Below, in pieces: positions 10,137 to 17,948 of a DNA stretch of 64,000 nucleotides (position 1 is the stretch's first letter; every line of letters begins with the position of its first letter). A program made the position numbers and the translations under genes. Source of the stretch: Ruegeria lacuscaerulensis (GTDB lineage: Bacteria; Pseudomonadota; Alphaproteobacteria; Rhodobacterales; Rhodobacteraceae). The notes under the pieces are model-generated. The model was not told where the DNA came from and made no database searches. It saw only the letters and a list, made by a program, of their open reading frames with translations. The DNA lies in contig NZ_WPZL01000013.1 in NCBI RefSeq assembly GCF_013031245.1, positions 1 through 64,000 of the forward strand, given 5' to 3'.

Positions 10137-10155
10137 GTGTCGGCAAAATTGTGAC

Positions 10156-10419
10156 CTAGTCGTCAGCCTCATCCATCAAGCCGCGCACCCAGCGCCCGGC
10201 CAGCCAGGATGCGGGAACGCCCAGCGGTATCGACCACAGGATCGCGGTGACAGGTTCGATCACACCGAACCCCGCACTGTTGGCGATCAGGCCCACGAGA
10301 AAAAGGTTAATGGCCACGGTCAACGCCGTGGCCGGGTACAGCAAAATGGCCAGCTTCCAGACCGGCCATTTGCCCTCAGTGGCTGGTGCCTTCCGAGAAG
10401 GTGATTTTGTTCCAGACAT
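10156..10419 (-). CDS. Small two-TM membrane protein downstream of nirN
   Basis: This 87-residue protein has a basic N-terminus and two hydrophobic segments (ILLYPATALTVAINLFLVGLI and ILWSIPLGVPASWLAG). I chose the ATG at MSGTKSPS rather than an upstream one deep inside nirN. Even so, the first 44 bases overlap the end of nirN in another frame, which suggests translational coupling. It resembles small hydrophobic Rhodobacterales proteins of unknown role. As the last gene of the nir operon it may take part in cd1 maturation or simply ride along. Confidence 0.7.
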   Translation of the reverse strand: MSGTKSPSRKAPATEGKWPVWKLAILLYPATALTVAINLFLVGLIANSAGFGVIEPVTAILWSIPLGVPASWLAGRWVRGLMDEADD

Positions 10420-11929
10420 TGTATTTCCCCGAAGGTTTGCGCATCGGCAGGCGGCGGATCTCTTCCAGCGTCTGCGCATCATAGACGATCACTGCGCCGT
10501 CATCTTCCCAGATCGAGACCAGCGCGTGGCTGCCATCCTTGGTGAATTCCACATGGGCCACTGTCTTGCCGGGCGCGGGGCGCAGAGTCTTTACGATTTC
10601 AAGGCTTTGCTTGTCGATCACATGCATGGCGTCCTTGTTGGGGCCGAAGAACACATCAGCCCAGACATAGGGTGAGTTCTCGTGGCTGCGCATGAAGAAT
10701 CCCGGTCCTTCGGTCTTGATCCGTTTGACGGTTTCCCAGGTTTCCATGTCGATCACCGACACGGTGCCATCGGTCAGGTGCGGTGTGGCCATCACGGTCG
10801 TGTCGCCATGTTGCCACGTGATCCCCGATCCCAGATGTGGCATGCCCGGCAAATCCAGATCAGCCACTTTCTGGCCGATGACCAGATCAATCACCTGACC
10901 GCCCTTTCCGTCACGCGACGCGCCCATGACGTATTCATAACTCTGGTCGAAAAAGAAATCGTCCAGATAGTCGGGTGTGGTGATCTTGCGCACTGGGAAG
11001 GGGTCGGGGTTCTTGAACTGGCCTTCGATACGGAAGTCATGGCCCAACCCGGATTGAGGTGGGTTGTCGCCGTAAAAGACTTCCCAAATCTCGGGGACGT
11101 CTTTCAATGCAAGAACAAAGCTTTCACGCGGCGGTGCTTGGTATACCGCCGAAACGCGGCTGGGAACGCCCTTTTTGCTTTTGACTTCGACGACTTTCGC
11201 GACCGAGAGGTCTTCGGTCGACAGCAGGGTCAGGCTGTTGGGCAGGTAATTCGCCACGGCCACCCATTTGCCGTCGCCAGACATGGCGATGTTGCGGCTG
11301 TTCAGGCCCGCACGTACGCGACCCACCTGTTTCAGCGCCCAGATGTCGTACTTCTGGACCCAGCCATCGCGAGACATGATGAAGACATAGCGGCCATCGG
11401 GGCTGAATTTCGGACCGCCGTGGACAGCGAATGGAGTCTCGAACCGGTCCAGCACCTCGAACGTGTCGCCATCCAGAACGCTGACATGGTGGTCGCCGGT
11501 CTCAACAGCCAGCGTGATGTTCATCGGGTCGCTGGACCAGACAGGCGCGTCTACCGGGGCATAGTCGTCGTCCAGCGTGCGGCTGGCCATGATATCGGCC
11601 TCGCCCCATTCCGGGTCGGTCTCCAGCGGCGATTTCAGCCAGCCCGCCAGTTCCTCGATCTGCAATGCGTCCAACTCATGCGAAAACGCGGGCATCTGCG
11701 TGGCCGTACGGCCTTCGGCAATCACTGAAGCCACGCGCGGGCCGCGCATCCGTTTCAATGTCTCGGGGATCAGGGCCGGGCCGACGCCGCCCAGACGGTT
11801 CTCGCCGTGGCAGGAGGCGCAGTGTTCGGCATAATCTGACGGGGCATCCGCCCATGCGGTACCGGCCAGCAGCAGGGAACAGAGCGTACCGATTTTCAGG
11901 GTGTCAAAAGAACTGATGCGCCGGATCAT
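10376..11929 (-). CDS. nirN: NirN, dihydro-heme d1 dehydrogenase (cytochrome c / d1-propeller)
   Basis: This 517-residue paralogue of NirS has a signal peptide (ending GTAWA), a c-heme site [13 protein letters not shown] and an eight-bladed propeller-type C-terminal domain. NirN catalyses the last step of heme d1 synthesis, dehydrogenation of dihydro-d1, in the periplasm. The chosen ATG (MIRRISSF) follows a GGGGGA site and overlaps nirJ by 26 bases. A start 16 codons upstream was rejected because it disrupts the signal peptide. It lies directly after nirJ, as in other cd1 clusters. Confidence 0.9.
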   Translation of the reverse strand: MIRRISSFDTLKIGTLCSLLLAGTAWADAPSDYAEHCASCHGENRLGGVGPALIPETLKRMRGPRVASVIAEGRTATQMPAFSHELDALQIEELAGWLKSPLETDPEWGEADIMASRTLDDDYAPVDAPVWSSDPMNITLAVETGDHHVSVLDGDTFEVLDRFETPFAVHGGPKFSPDGRYVFIMSRDGWVQKYDIWALKQVGRVRAGLNSRNIAMSGDGKWVAVANYLPNSLTLLSTEDLSVAKVVEVKSKKGVPSRVSAVYQAPPRESFVLALKDVPEIWEVFYGDNPPQSGLGHDFRIEGQFKNPDPFPVRKITTPDYLDDFFFDQSYEYVMGASRDGKGGQVIDLVIGQKVADLDLPGMPHLGSGITWQHGDTTVMATPHLTDGTVSVIDMETWETVKRIKTEGPGFFMRSHENSPYVWADVFFGPNKDAMHVIDKQSLEIVKTLRPAPGKTVAHVEFTKDGSHALVSIWEDDGAVIVYDAQTLEEIRRLPMRKPSGKYNVWNKITFSEGTSH

Positions 11930-13118
11930 GGCTTTTCCCCCGGAACGGCGTGACCTGCAAGCGCTCGCCCGCATCATCCACGCCGATTTCTTGGTTTGAC
12001 AGATAGCAGGCCGGATCTTCGGCCCAGGGATCGCCGGTCAGTTGCAAGGCCCGGATACGGGTATTGCCGCCGCAGACGTCCTTGAGCTGGCATGCACCGC
12101 AACGCCCTTTCAGCGGGCGCGGGCGGGTGCGCAGCATGGCCAGCATCGGGTCATCGCTGGTCCAGAGCTCGGAGAAGGGTTTGGTCTTCACATTGCCGAC
12201 CGTGTAATCGGACCAGTAGGTATCCGGATGAACTCGGCCCAGATTGTCGATATTGGCCACACCCAAACCGCTGGAATTTCCACCCCATGCGGCCAGATGT
12301 TCGCGCACATGGGCGGCTTTGTCGGCGTCGAAACGCGCGCGGATCCAATTCAGGAAATACCCCGCATCGGCATCATTGTTGCCGGTGACGATGTCCAGAG
12401 GGCGTCCGCCAGAGGCGGCCTCCCACGCGCGTTCCAGCAGCAGATCGAGGCCCTTACGGGTGCGCAGATGTTCGGCGTCTTCGCCCCGGTTTTTGTCACC
12501 GCGACCGGCGTAGACCAGGTGAGACAGGTAAAACTTGTCCACACCTTCGTCATCACAAAGCTGCAACAAGTCAGGCAGATGGTGTTGCGTGCCCTCGGTC
12601 AGGCAAAAGCGCAGACCAACCTTGATGCCGCGCTTTTTGCATTCCCGCACACCCCGCAGGGCGTCGGCAAAGGCACCTTCGACACCGCGGAACCAGTCAT
12701 TGGTGGCTCCGATCCCGTCAAGCGAAATGCCGACATAGTTGAACCCTACATCGGCAATCATGTCGGCGGTTTCGTCGTAAATCCGCGTGCCGTTGGTCGA
12801 CAGCGCCAGCATCGGCACCAGATCGCGGGCGCGTTTGGCGATATCGAAGAAATCGAACCGGTCCAGCGGTTCCCCACCCGAGAGGATCAGGGCCGGGACG
12901 CGAAATTGGCCCAGATCCTCAAGGGTTACCATGGCTTGCTCGTGACTGAGCTCACCCGGGAACGCCACATCCGCCGAGACGGTGTAACAATGGCGGCATT
13001 TCAGATTGCAGCGCCGCGTCAGGTTCCAGATCACCACCGGTTTTACTGGGCCGGGACGGCGTTTGCGCACCGGGGTCGGTTTGACCAGCTGGTGCATATA
13101 TTCGGTCAGGCGGAACAT
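11904..13118 (-). CDS. nirJ: NirJ, radical SAM enzyme of heme d1 synthesis
   Basis: The 404-residue cytoplasmic protein has the radical-SAM motif CNLKCRHC at residues 37-44, LSGGEPL near residue 100, and a C-terminal SPASM-type cysteine cluster ([13 protein letters not shown]). NirJ removes the two propionate side chains of 12,18-didecarboxysiroheme and leaves oxo groups. It begins four bases after nirH ends, in one polycistron. Confidence 0.95.
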   Translation of the reverse strand: MFRLTEYMHQLVKPTPVRKRRPGPVKPVVIWNLTRRCNLKCRHCYTVSADVAFPGELSHEQAMVTLEDLGQFRVPALILSGGEPLDRFDFFDIAKRARDLVPMLALSTNGTRIYDETADMIADVGFNYVGISLDGIGATNDWFRGVEGAFADALRGVRECKKRGIKVGLRFCLTEGTQHHLPDLLQLCDDEGVDKFYLSHLVYAGRGDKNRGEDAEHLRTRKGLDLLLERAWEAASGGRPLDIVTGNNDADAGYFLNWIRARFDADKAAHVREHLAAWGGNSSGLGVANIDNLGRVHPDTYWSDYTVGNVKTKPFSELWTSDDPMLAMLRTRPRPLKGRCGACQLKDVCGGNTRIRALQLTGDPWAEDPACYLSNQEIGVDDAGERLQVTPFRGKSHDPAHQFF

Positions 13119-13122
13119 GATC

Positions 13123-13605
13123 TCAGCCTTTCGCTTTCAGGCGCAGCCCGGTCTTTTTCAGGATGCGCGTGGAATAGAGGATGTCTTTGGCCCGGCAGGC
13201 ATCGCCCAGAATTGCAGTGATCTCGGCGCGCTTTTCTTCGACTTCGCCACGGTCTTTACCGTGGACCATGGCAAACAGGTTATAGGGCCATTCGGGCAGG
13301 GCGCGTGGACGCTCATAACAATGGGTGACAAAAGGCAGGGCACCAATTTGCGCTCCCAGTTCGGCAACGCGGTCGTCATCCACATCCCATACAGTCATTC
13401 CGTTCGACGTCATGCCCAGCTTGTAGTGGTTCGGAGCAGCTGCGATACGACGGATCACACCGCGCGACTTCAACTCTGCCAAACGGATTAGAAACGCATC
13501 TTCATCCATACCCAGATCTTCAGCCACCTGGGCATAGGGGGTAGGGGTCAGGGGCAATCCGCCCTGCAACGCCTCGATGATTTGTCTGTCTGATGCGTTG
13601 ATCAT
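13123..13605 (-). CDS. nirH: NirH, siroheme decarboxylase subunit
   Basis: The 160-residue protein has an N-terminal AsnC/Lrp-like winged helix ([26 protein letters not shown]) and an alpha-beta domain with the [22 protein letters not shown] motif expected for NirD/L/G/H. Together these proteins decarboxylate siroheme to 12,18-didecarboxysiroheme. The ATG overlaps the nirG stop by four bases. The subtype NirH is taken from gene order after nirG. Confidence 0.88.
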   Translation of the reverse strand: MINASDRQIIEALQGGLPLTPTPYAQVAEDLGMDEDAFLIRLAELKSRGVIRRIAAAPNHYKLGMTSNGMTVWDVDDDRVAELGAQIGALPFVTHCYERPRALPEWPYNLFAMVHGKDRGEVEEKRAEITAILGDACRAKDILYSTRILKKTGLRLKAKG

Positions 13606-14051
13606 GCCGCCACCCGGAAGCCGATGAAAAATTCCTGCAGTTTGGGGAAACGGAGGACTTCAATCCCCGTTTCCCGTTCGATGGCATCGGCGGCGGCCTT
13701 GATCCCCTCGGGCGTTTCGGTGGCCAGCACGAACCACATGTTCAGCCGGTGCGTCCGTTCATAATTATGGGCAACTTCCGCATGCGCATTGACTTTGGTC
13801 AGGACGGTTTCGAATTTCTCGGCCGGAACCGCCATGGCGCACAGGCAAAACGCGCCGCCCATAGCTGCTGCGTCGAAAAACGGACCAAAGCGCGTGATCA
13901 CCCGCTCATCCTTCATCCGCGACAGCCGGTCCAAAAGATCACGTTCCGTGAGGCCCAGTTCTTCGGCGACAACGGCATAGGGGCGCGAGGTCAGCGGCAG
14001 GTCATTCTGCATCCGGTTCAGGATCGCGCGGTCAGTGGCGTCCAGTGTCAT
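13602..14051 (-). CDS. nirG: NirG, siroheme decarboxylase subunit
   Basis: The 149-residue Lrp-like protein is paralogous to NirH and NirDL. It has LPLTSRPYAVVAEELGLTERDLLDRL at the N-terminus and the active-site-type stretch HNYERTHRLNMWFVLATE. It acts with NirDL and NirH on siroheme in the cytoplasm. The ATG overlaps the nirDL stop by four bases, continuing the coupled series. Confidence 0.88.
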   Translation of the reverse strand: MTLDATDRAILNRMQNDLPLTSRPYAVVAEELGLTERDLLDRLSRMKDERVITRFGPFFDAAAMGGAFCLCAMAVPAEKFETVLTKVNAHAEVAHNYERTHRLNMWFVLATETPEGIKAAADAIERETGIEVLRFPKLQEFFIGFRVAA

Positions 14052-15037
14052 GCGGCGGCCTCCTTGGGTTGGATCAACGCGCCGGTCTGTTTGAAACAGC
14101 GGGTCGAAAACAGCACCTTGTGCCGCGCGCCTGACAATTCCGGCAGAGAGGTCGCGCCCGACAGAACCTCAAGCGCTTCACCGCGCGAACGGGCGTGGAT
14201 CATCGAATAAAGGCGATAGGGCCAGACGTCCTCAACCGGTCGTCGCTCGTAGCACAAGGTGACGCCGGGATGCGCGGCCAGCGCAGGTCCGGCGGTGCCA
14301 ACCTGTTCGGCGGGTATGTCCCAGACCACCATCGCGTTGGCTGACCAGCCCAATGCGCGATGACGCACAATAACGCCGAGGCGCGAGATGATTCCGGCGG
14401 CATGTAGGGCGGTGACCCGCTCCATTGCCACGGTTTCCTCCCACCCCAGAGAGCGGGCGAGATCGGCATAGGGATCGGCCACCAAAGGCAAGCCCGAGCT
14501 CAGAGCCTGCAACAGCGCGCGGTCGCCTTCCTGCATGGCCGAGCGGTCAATCCGGCGTGGTCGGGGCACGCTCTGGTTGCCACCAGACATGCGAAATCCC
14601 AGGTCGACGTTAAACGGGCGCACCAGCCGCAAGTCCAGAACGCGCAGGCCTGAGGCACGACTGATCCGCGCCAGTGTGTCGTTTACATGCGCCCGGTCCG
14701 GGCCGGTGGCGACAAACCAAAGGTTCCAGTCATCCTCGCGCTGGTAGTTGTGATTCACGCCCGGTTCGGCATCGATTATTGCCGCGATTTCTTCCAGCTG
14801 TTCTTCAGGTGCCGCGACGGCGGCCAATGTACTGGCCGAAACCGCGCCTGGCGCAATGGTGGCCCCAACGCGCGTGATCCGTCCGGTTGCGCGCATACGT
14901 GTCAGCCGATTGAGTACTTCCGACTCGTCCAGACCAAGCGAATTTGCCAGCACCTGAAAGGGACGTTCGGTAATGGGAAAGTCTCGCTGAAAATCATCTA
15001 ACAGGCGACAATCGATCGGGTCGGTGACGTGATGCAT
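14048..15037 (-). CDS. nirDL: NirD-NirL fusion, siroheme decarboxylase
   Basis: The 329-residue protein consists of two NirD/L-type units. The first covers residues about 1-150 (with HNYQREDDWNLWFVATG) and the second about 165-320 (with LCYERRPVEDVWPYRLYSMIHA). In Pseudomonas these are separate genes; a fused NirDL is known in some Proteobacteria. It ends three bases before the nirF start region and overlaps nirG by four bases. Both halves keep the Lrp-like helix-turn-helix plus decarboxylase domain. Confidence 0.9.
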   Translation of the reverse strand: MHHVTDPIDCRLLDDFQRDFPITERPFQVLANSLGLDESEVLNRLTRMRATGRITRVGATIAPGAVSASTLAAVAAPEEQLEEIAAIIDAEPGVNHNYQREDDWNLWFVATGPDRAHVNDTLARISRASGLRVLDLRLVRPFNVDLGFRMSGGNQSVPRPRRIDRSAMQEGDRALLQALSSGLPLVADPYADLARSLGWEETVAMERVTALHAAGIISRLGVIVRHRALGWSANAMVVWDIPAEQVGTAGPALAAHPGVTLCYERRPVEDVWPYRLYSMIHARSRGEALEVLSGATSLPELSGARHKVLFSTRCFKQTGALIQPKEAAA

Positions 15038-15040
15038 CGC

Positions 15041-16186
15041 TTACAATCCCGTTTTATGCGCTCGGGCGGTGAAAAAGATTCCCGAAGGGCTGTCCGCCTC
15101 GATTTCGCGCAGTTTCTCAAATGTTTGCGTGTCGTAGACCATGACTTTGTTGGCATCGCGCACGCTGAGCCACACCTCGTGCCCGCGCGGCGTGAATTCC
15201 ATGTGCAGCACAGCGGGGCCGGGTTGGAATTCGTGGATGATTTCTTTGCTGACGCTGTCGATCACCTGAATGGTGTCGTTCAAGGGGTGGGCGAAATTCA
15301 CCCAAACCTGCCGCCCATCCGGTCGGGCCATGGCAAAGACCGGCTGACCGTGGGTTTGGGTGCGCCCGGTCTCGGTCAGGGTGTCGGAATCAATCCAGAG
15401 AACTTCGTGATGACCTACGGCTGGCAGGACAAACTCGCGGCCCGTCAGCGCCCAGCCTTCCAGATGAGGCATCTTGTAGACGGGCATTTCTTCCTGCCCG
15501 CGCCCGTAATCGGGAAGCACGCGGATCGGTTCTGGCGTCTCGGACCACAGGTCCAGCGCGGTCAAACCGTCTTCGCCGAACAGGCCAGTGATATAGGTTC
15601 GGCCATTGGCGGTGATCAGTGCGTCATAGGGGTTCTTGCCCATGCCCGTGATCTTTGTGATCTCAGGTTCACCCTTGGCGAAATCGGCGATCCAGGTCTC
15701 GCCCGTGTCCCACATGGTGAACACGAAACGGCGGCCCGGTGCATCGACAAGACCGATGGTTTTGCTGCCGGTGGGGATGTCAGCGACCATGTCAAGCGTG
15801 TCGGCATCGAACACACGTACGCCGCCGGGTTCGTAGTTCGATACGGCCACCAGTTGACCGTCATCCGAAATTGCACCGCCGATGGCGTTACCGGCCTGCA
15901 CGACGCGATTTACAATCTGGCGGGTCACGATATCGACTTTGGTCAGCCCGCCATCGCGACCGAACACATAAGCAAAGCGTTCATCGGGGGAATAGACCAG
16001 CGAAGCATGGGACAGATCGCCCAGCCCGTCGATTCGTGCCAGTGCGGCCCGGTCGGATTGGTCGATCAGCAGGACCGAGCCTTTGGCGCGTTCGATCACC
16101 AGTCCCAGATCTCCGGTGGCGGTGGGTTCAGCGTATGCCGTTGTCATCATCAGGGCGGCCGCGAGGCCAAGGACGAGATGTTTCAT
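15041..16186 (-). CDS. nirF: NirF, periplasmic d1-propeller protein of heme d1 synthesis
   Basis: The 381-residue protein has a signal peptide (MKHLVLGLAAALMMTTAYA) and a cd1-like beta-propeller without a c-heme motif, as expected for NirF. NirF is thought to bind a late d1 precursor and works with NirN and NirS. I chose the ATG at MKHLVL, which overlaps the nirC stop by four bases. A 68-codon upstream extension within nirC was rejected. Confidence 0.92.
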   Translation of the reverse strand: MKHLVLGLAAALMMTTAYAEPTATGDLGLVIERAKGSVLLIDQSDRAALARIDGLGDLSHASLVYSPDERFAYVFGRDGGLTKVDIVTRQIVNRVVQAGNAIGGAISDDGQLVAVSNYEPGGVRVFDADTLDMVADIPTGSKTIGLVDAPGRRFVFTMWDTGETWIADFAKGEPEITKITGMGKNPYDALITANGRTYITGLFGEDGLTALDLWSETPEPIRVLPDYGRGQEEMPVYKMPHLEGWALTGREFVLPAVGHHEVLWIDSDTLTETGRTQTHGQPVFAMARPDGRQVWVNFAHPLNDTIQVIDSVSKEIIHEFQPGPAVLHMEFTPRGHEVWLSVRDANKVMVYDTQTFEKLREIEADSPSGIFFTARAHKTGL

Positions 16187-16533
16187 TGTGCCTCCGATTC
16201 CAGAAGGTAGCGGGCGATCCATTCGGCTTCTTCTTCGCTGATCAGTGGTCGCCAGGGGGGCATCGCGGTGTCGGGGATGCCGTCGAGGATGACACCGGTC
16301 AGGACGTCCGGATCGTAGTGTTGCAGGGTCTCGGACCTCAGATCGGGGCCGAGGCCACCTTTCAAAGACAACCCGTGGCATGAGCCGCAATCCTGATGGA
16401 CAAGCCGTTTCAGGGCGTTGGGATCGATGGCGTCAGCGGCAAAAGCCGATGTTGCCACCAGAACGGCAGTTGTCAGAACGGCGCGCGCCGTCCAGCCCGA
16501 ATGCCCGCCGTTCGTTTGCAAGATGCTAGCCAT
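16183..16533 (-). CDS. nirC: NirC, small periplasmic cytochrome c
   Basis: The 116-residue protein has a hydrophobic export signal (AVLTTAVLVATSAFAAD) and one c-type heme site, CGSCHGLSLKGGLG. An axial methionine is in DTAMPPW. NirC can pass electrons to NirS or serve d1 maturation. The ATG (MASILQ) overlaps the nirE stop by eight bases. A start 13 codons earlier lies deeper in nirE and was rejected. Confidence 0.9.
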   Translation of the reverse strand: MASILQTNGGHSGWTARAVLTTAVLVATSAFAADAIDPNALKRLVHQDCGSCHGLSLKGGLGPDLRSETLQHYDPDVLTGVILDGIPDTAMPPWRPLISEEEAEWIARYLLESEAQ

Positions 16534-17287
16534 GAGCCTGCTCCAGCAATTCCGACACAGGCCGATCCGCATACAGCGAAACCACCCGTCCGATGATAAA
16601 CAGCGTGGGGGCTTTCAGATCCGCCTCACGTACATCTGCAGCGAGTTGATCCAGTCGCGAGACAAGGCGGCGTTCATCCGGTGTGGTGGCCTTGCCGATG
16701 GCCAGAACAGGGGTGGAGCCGGGCAGGTTTTCGGTCATCAGGCCCATCGCGATCTGACCGATATTGGCCACACCCATATAAACCACCAGCGTCGAATCCG
16801 GATCGGCCAGACGTTTCCAGTCCAAGTCCAGAACCTTGTCTGCCTGCCGGTGTCCGGTGACATATTGCACCGAGGTTGCCAGCCCGCGATGGGTCAGCGG
16901 CACGCCGGTGGAACAGGACGCCCCCTGTGCCGCTGTGATGCCCGGCGCGTATTCAACAGCGATACCGTGAGAAATCAGATAAGCGGCTTCTTCCGAGCCC
17001 CGGCCAAAAATCATCGGATCTCCGCCCTTCAGCCGCGCCACGGTGTGACCGGCGCGTGCCTCTTCCAGCAGTATCTCGTTGATGCGGTCTTGAGGAACGG
17101 TGTGGCATTTGGGGGCTTTGCCGACAGGGATCATTCGCACGCCGTCGGTATGCATCGCGAGGATTTCATCCGAAACCAGACGGTCATAGACCACCACATC
17201 CGCCTCTTGCAGCATGCGCAGGGCGCGCAGGGTCATCAGTTCAGGGTCGCCGGGGCCAGCGCCAATCAGAAAAACCTTACCGCTCAT
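16526..17287 (-). CDS. nirE: NirE, uroporphyrinogen-III C-methyltransferase
   Basis: The 253-residue SAM-dependent enzyme makes precorrin-2 from uroporphyrinogen III, the first committed step toward heme d1. It has VFLIGAGPGDPELMTLRAL at the start, VVYDRLVS near residue 35, and ARLKGGDPMIFGRGSEE and the GVPLTHRG motif typical of SUMT. The ATG (MSGKVF) is preferred to a TTG six bases upstream. It is the first gene of the nirECF(DL)GHJN operon and has its own FNR/DNR-type box. Confidence 0.94.
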   Translation of the reverse strand: MSGKVFLIGAGPGDPELMTLRALRMLQEADVVVYDRLVSDEILAMHTDGVRMIPVGKAPKCHTVPQDRINEILLEEARAGHTVARLKGGDPMIFGRGSEEAAYLISHGIAVEYAPGITAAQGASCSTGVPLTHRGLATSVQYVTGHRQADKVLDLDWKRLADPDSTLVVYMGVANIGQIAMGLMTENLPGSTPVLAIGKATTPDERRLVSRLDQLAADVREADLKAPTLFIIGRVVSLYADRPVSELLEQAHG

Positions 17288-17418
17288 ATGCAAACTCGCT
17301 CGTTCTGAATGTCTTCGGAACCCGGTTTATCGACAGCTTCCACGCGCGAATATGGGACGTTGCTGGGTGAACCGGGCGTGTCATGAGGGCAGGTTGCCGC
17401 AATCGCAAACCAACCTCC

Positions 17419-17432
17419 TTGACATAAGTTAA
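17419..17432 (-). promoter_or_regulatory. FNR/DNR-type box upstream of nirE
   Basis: The sequence TTGACATAAGTTAA fits TTGAC-N4-GTTAA and abuts the terminator stem of the preceding cupredoxin gene. It lies 132 bases upstream of the nirE ATG, so a leader of roughly 100 bases is predicted if the site is centred near -41. Confidence 0.72.
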
Positions 17433-17463
17433 GGGGCGCGGAATTTGCTTCCGCGCCCCTTTG
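17433..17463 (-). terminator. Intrinsic terminator after the nirS-multiheme-cupredoxin unit
   Basis: A perfect 11-bp stem (GGGGCGCGGAA with TTCCGCGCCCC) encloses a 5-base loop. It lies just after the cupredoxin stop. It separates the nirS transcription unit from nirE, whose promoter box begins at the very base of the stem. Confidence 0.8.
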
Positions 17464-17486
17464 ATCTTGCCTGTTTTTGCCTCGGC

Positions 17487-17894
17487 TCAGGGTTCGACCG
17501 TGACCATTCCGATCATGTTCTGCGTTTCCCAATGCGGGCCGCACAGATAGTTTTGTGGCCCGGGTGTAAGGAAGGTCAGGTCAACCGTTTCCTCGGGGAA
17601 TAGCCGGTCGCTTTCAGGTTGGCTGCCATCTTTCAGCAGCACGCTGTGGCTGGTGCGTTTGTCCACGTTGACCCAGCGCACTGTGGTGCCCGCCTTGACC
17701 GTCAGTTCGGCAGGGCAGAAATTGTATTTGTACATCAGCACCACTTCGGCGTCCTCAACGGCTGAAGAAGGCTGACCGAACAGCTCGACATAGCGTTCTT
17801 CGGCCTCAGAGCAGATCGCAGTGGCGTCTTCATCGGCTGCCAGCGCTGGTGACGCCAGAAGCAGTAGTGCAGGAAGAAGGCGGTGGGTCTTCAT
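17487..17894 (-). CDS. Periplasmic cupredoxin (plastocyanin/pseudoazurin-like)
   Basis: The 135-residue protein has a Sec signal (MKTHRLLPALLLLASPALA) and one cupredoxin domain. Type-1 copper ligands are visible as the His of TSHSVLL and the C-terminal Cys-His-Met set in YLCGPHWETQNMIGM. It could carry electrons to NirS, a role known for pseudoazurin and azurin in denitrifiers, but this is inference from position. The start follows AAAGGAG. It is the third gene after nirS. Confidence 0.82.
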   Translation of the reverse strand: MKTHRLLPALLLLASPALAADEDATAICSEAEERYVELFGQPSSAVEDAEVVLMYKYNFCPAELTVKAGTTVRWVNVDKRTSHSVLLKDGSQPESDRLFPEETVDLTFLTPGPQNYLCGPHWETQNMIGMVTVEP

Positions 17895-17948
17895 GGTCCA
17901 TGTCTCCTTTCTGAAAAGGGTGGGGCCGGTTCACCCGGCCCCCATCCG

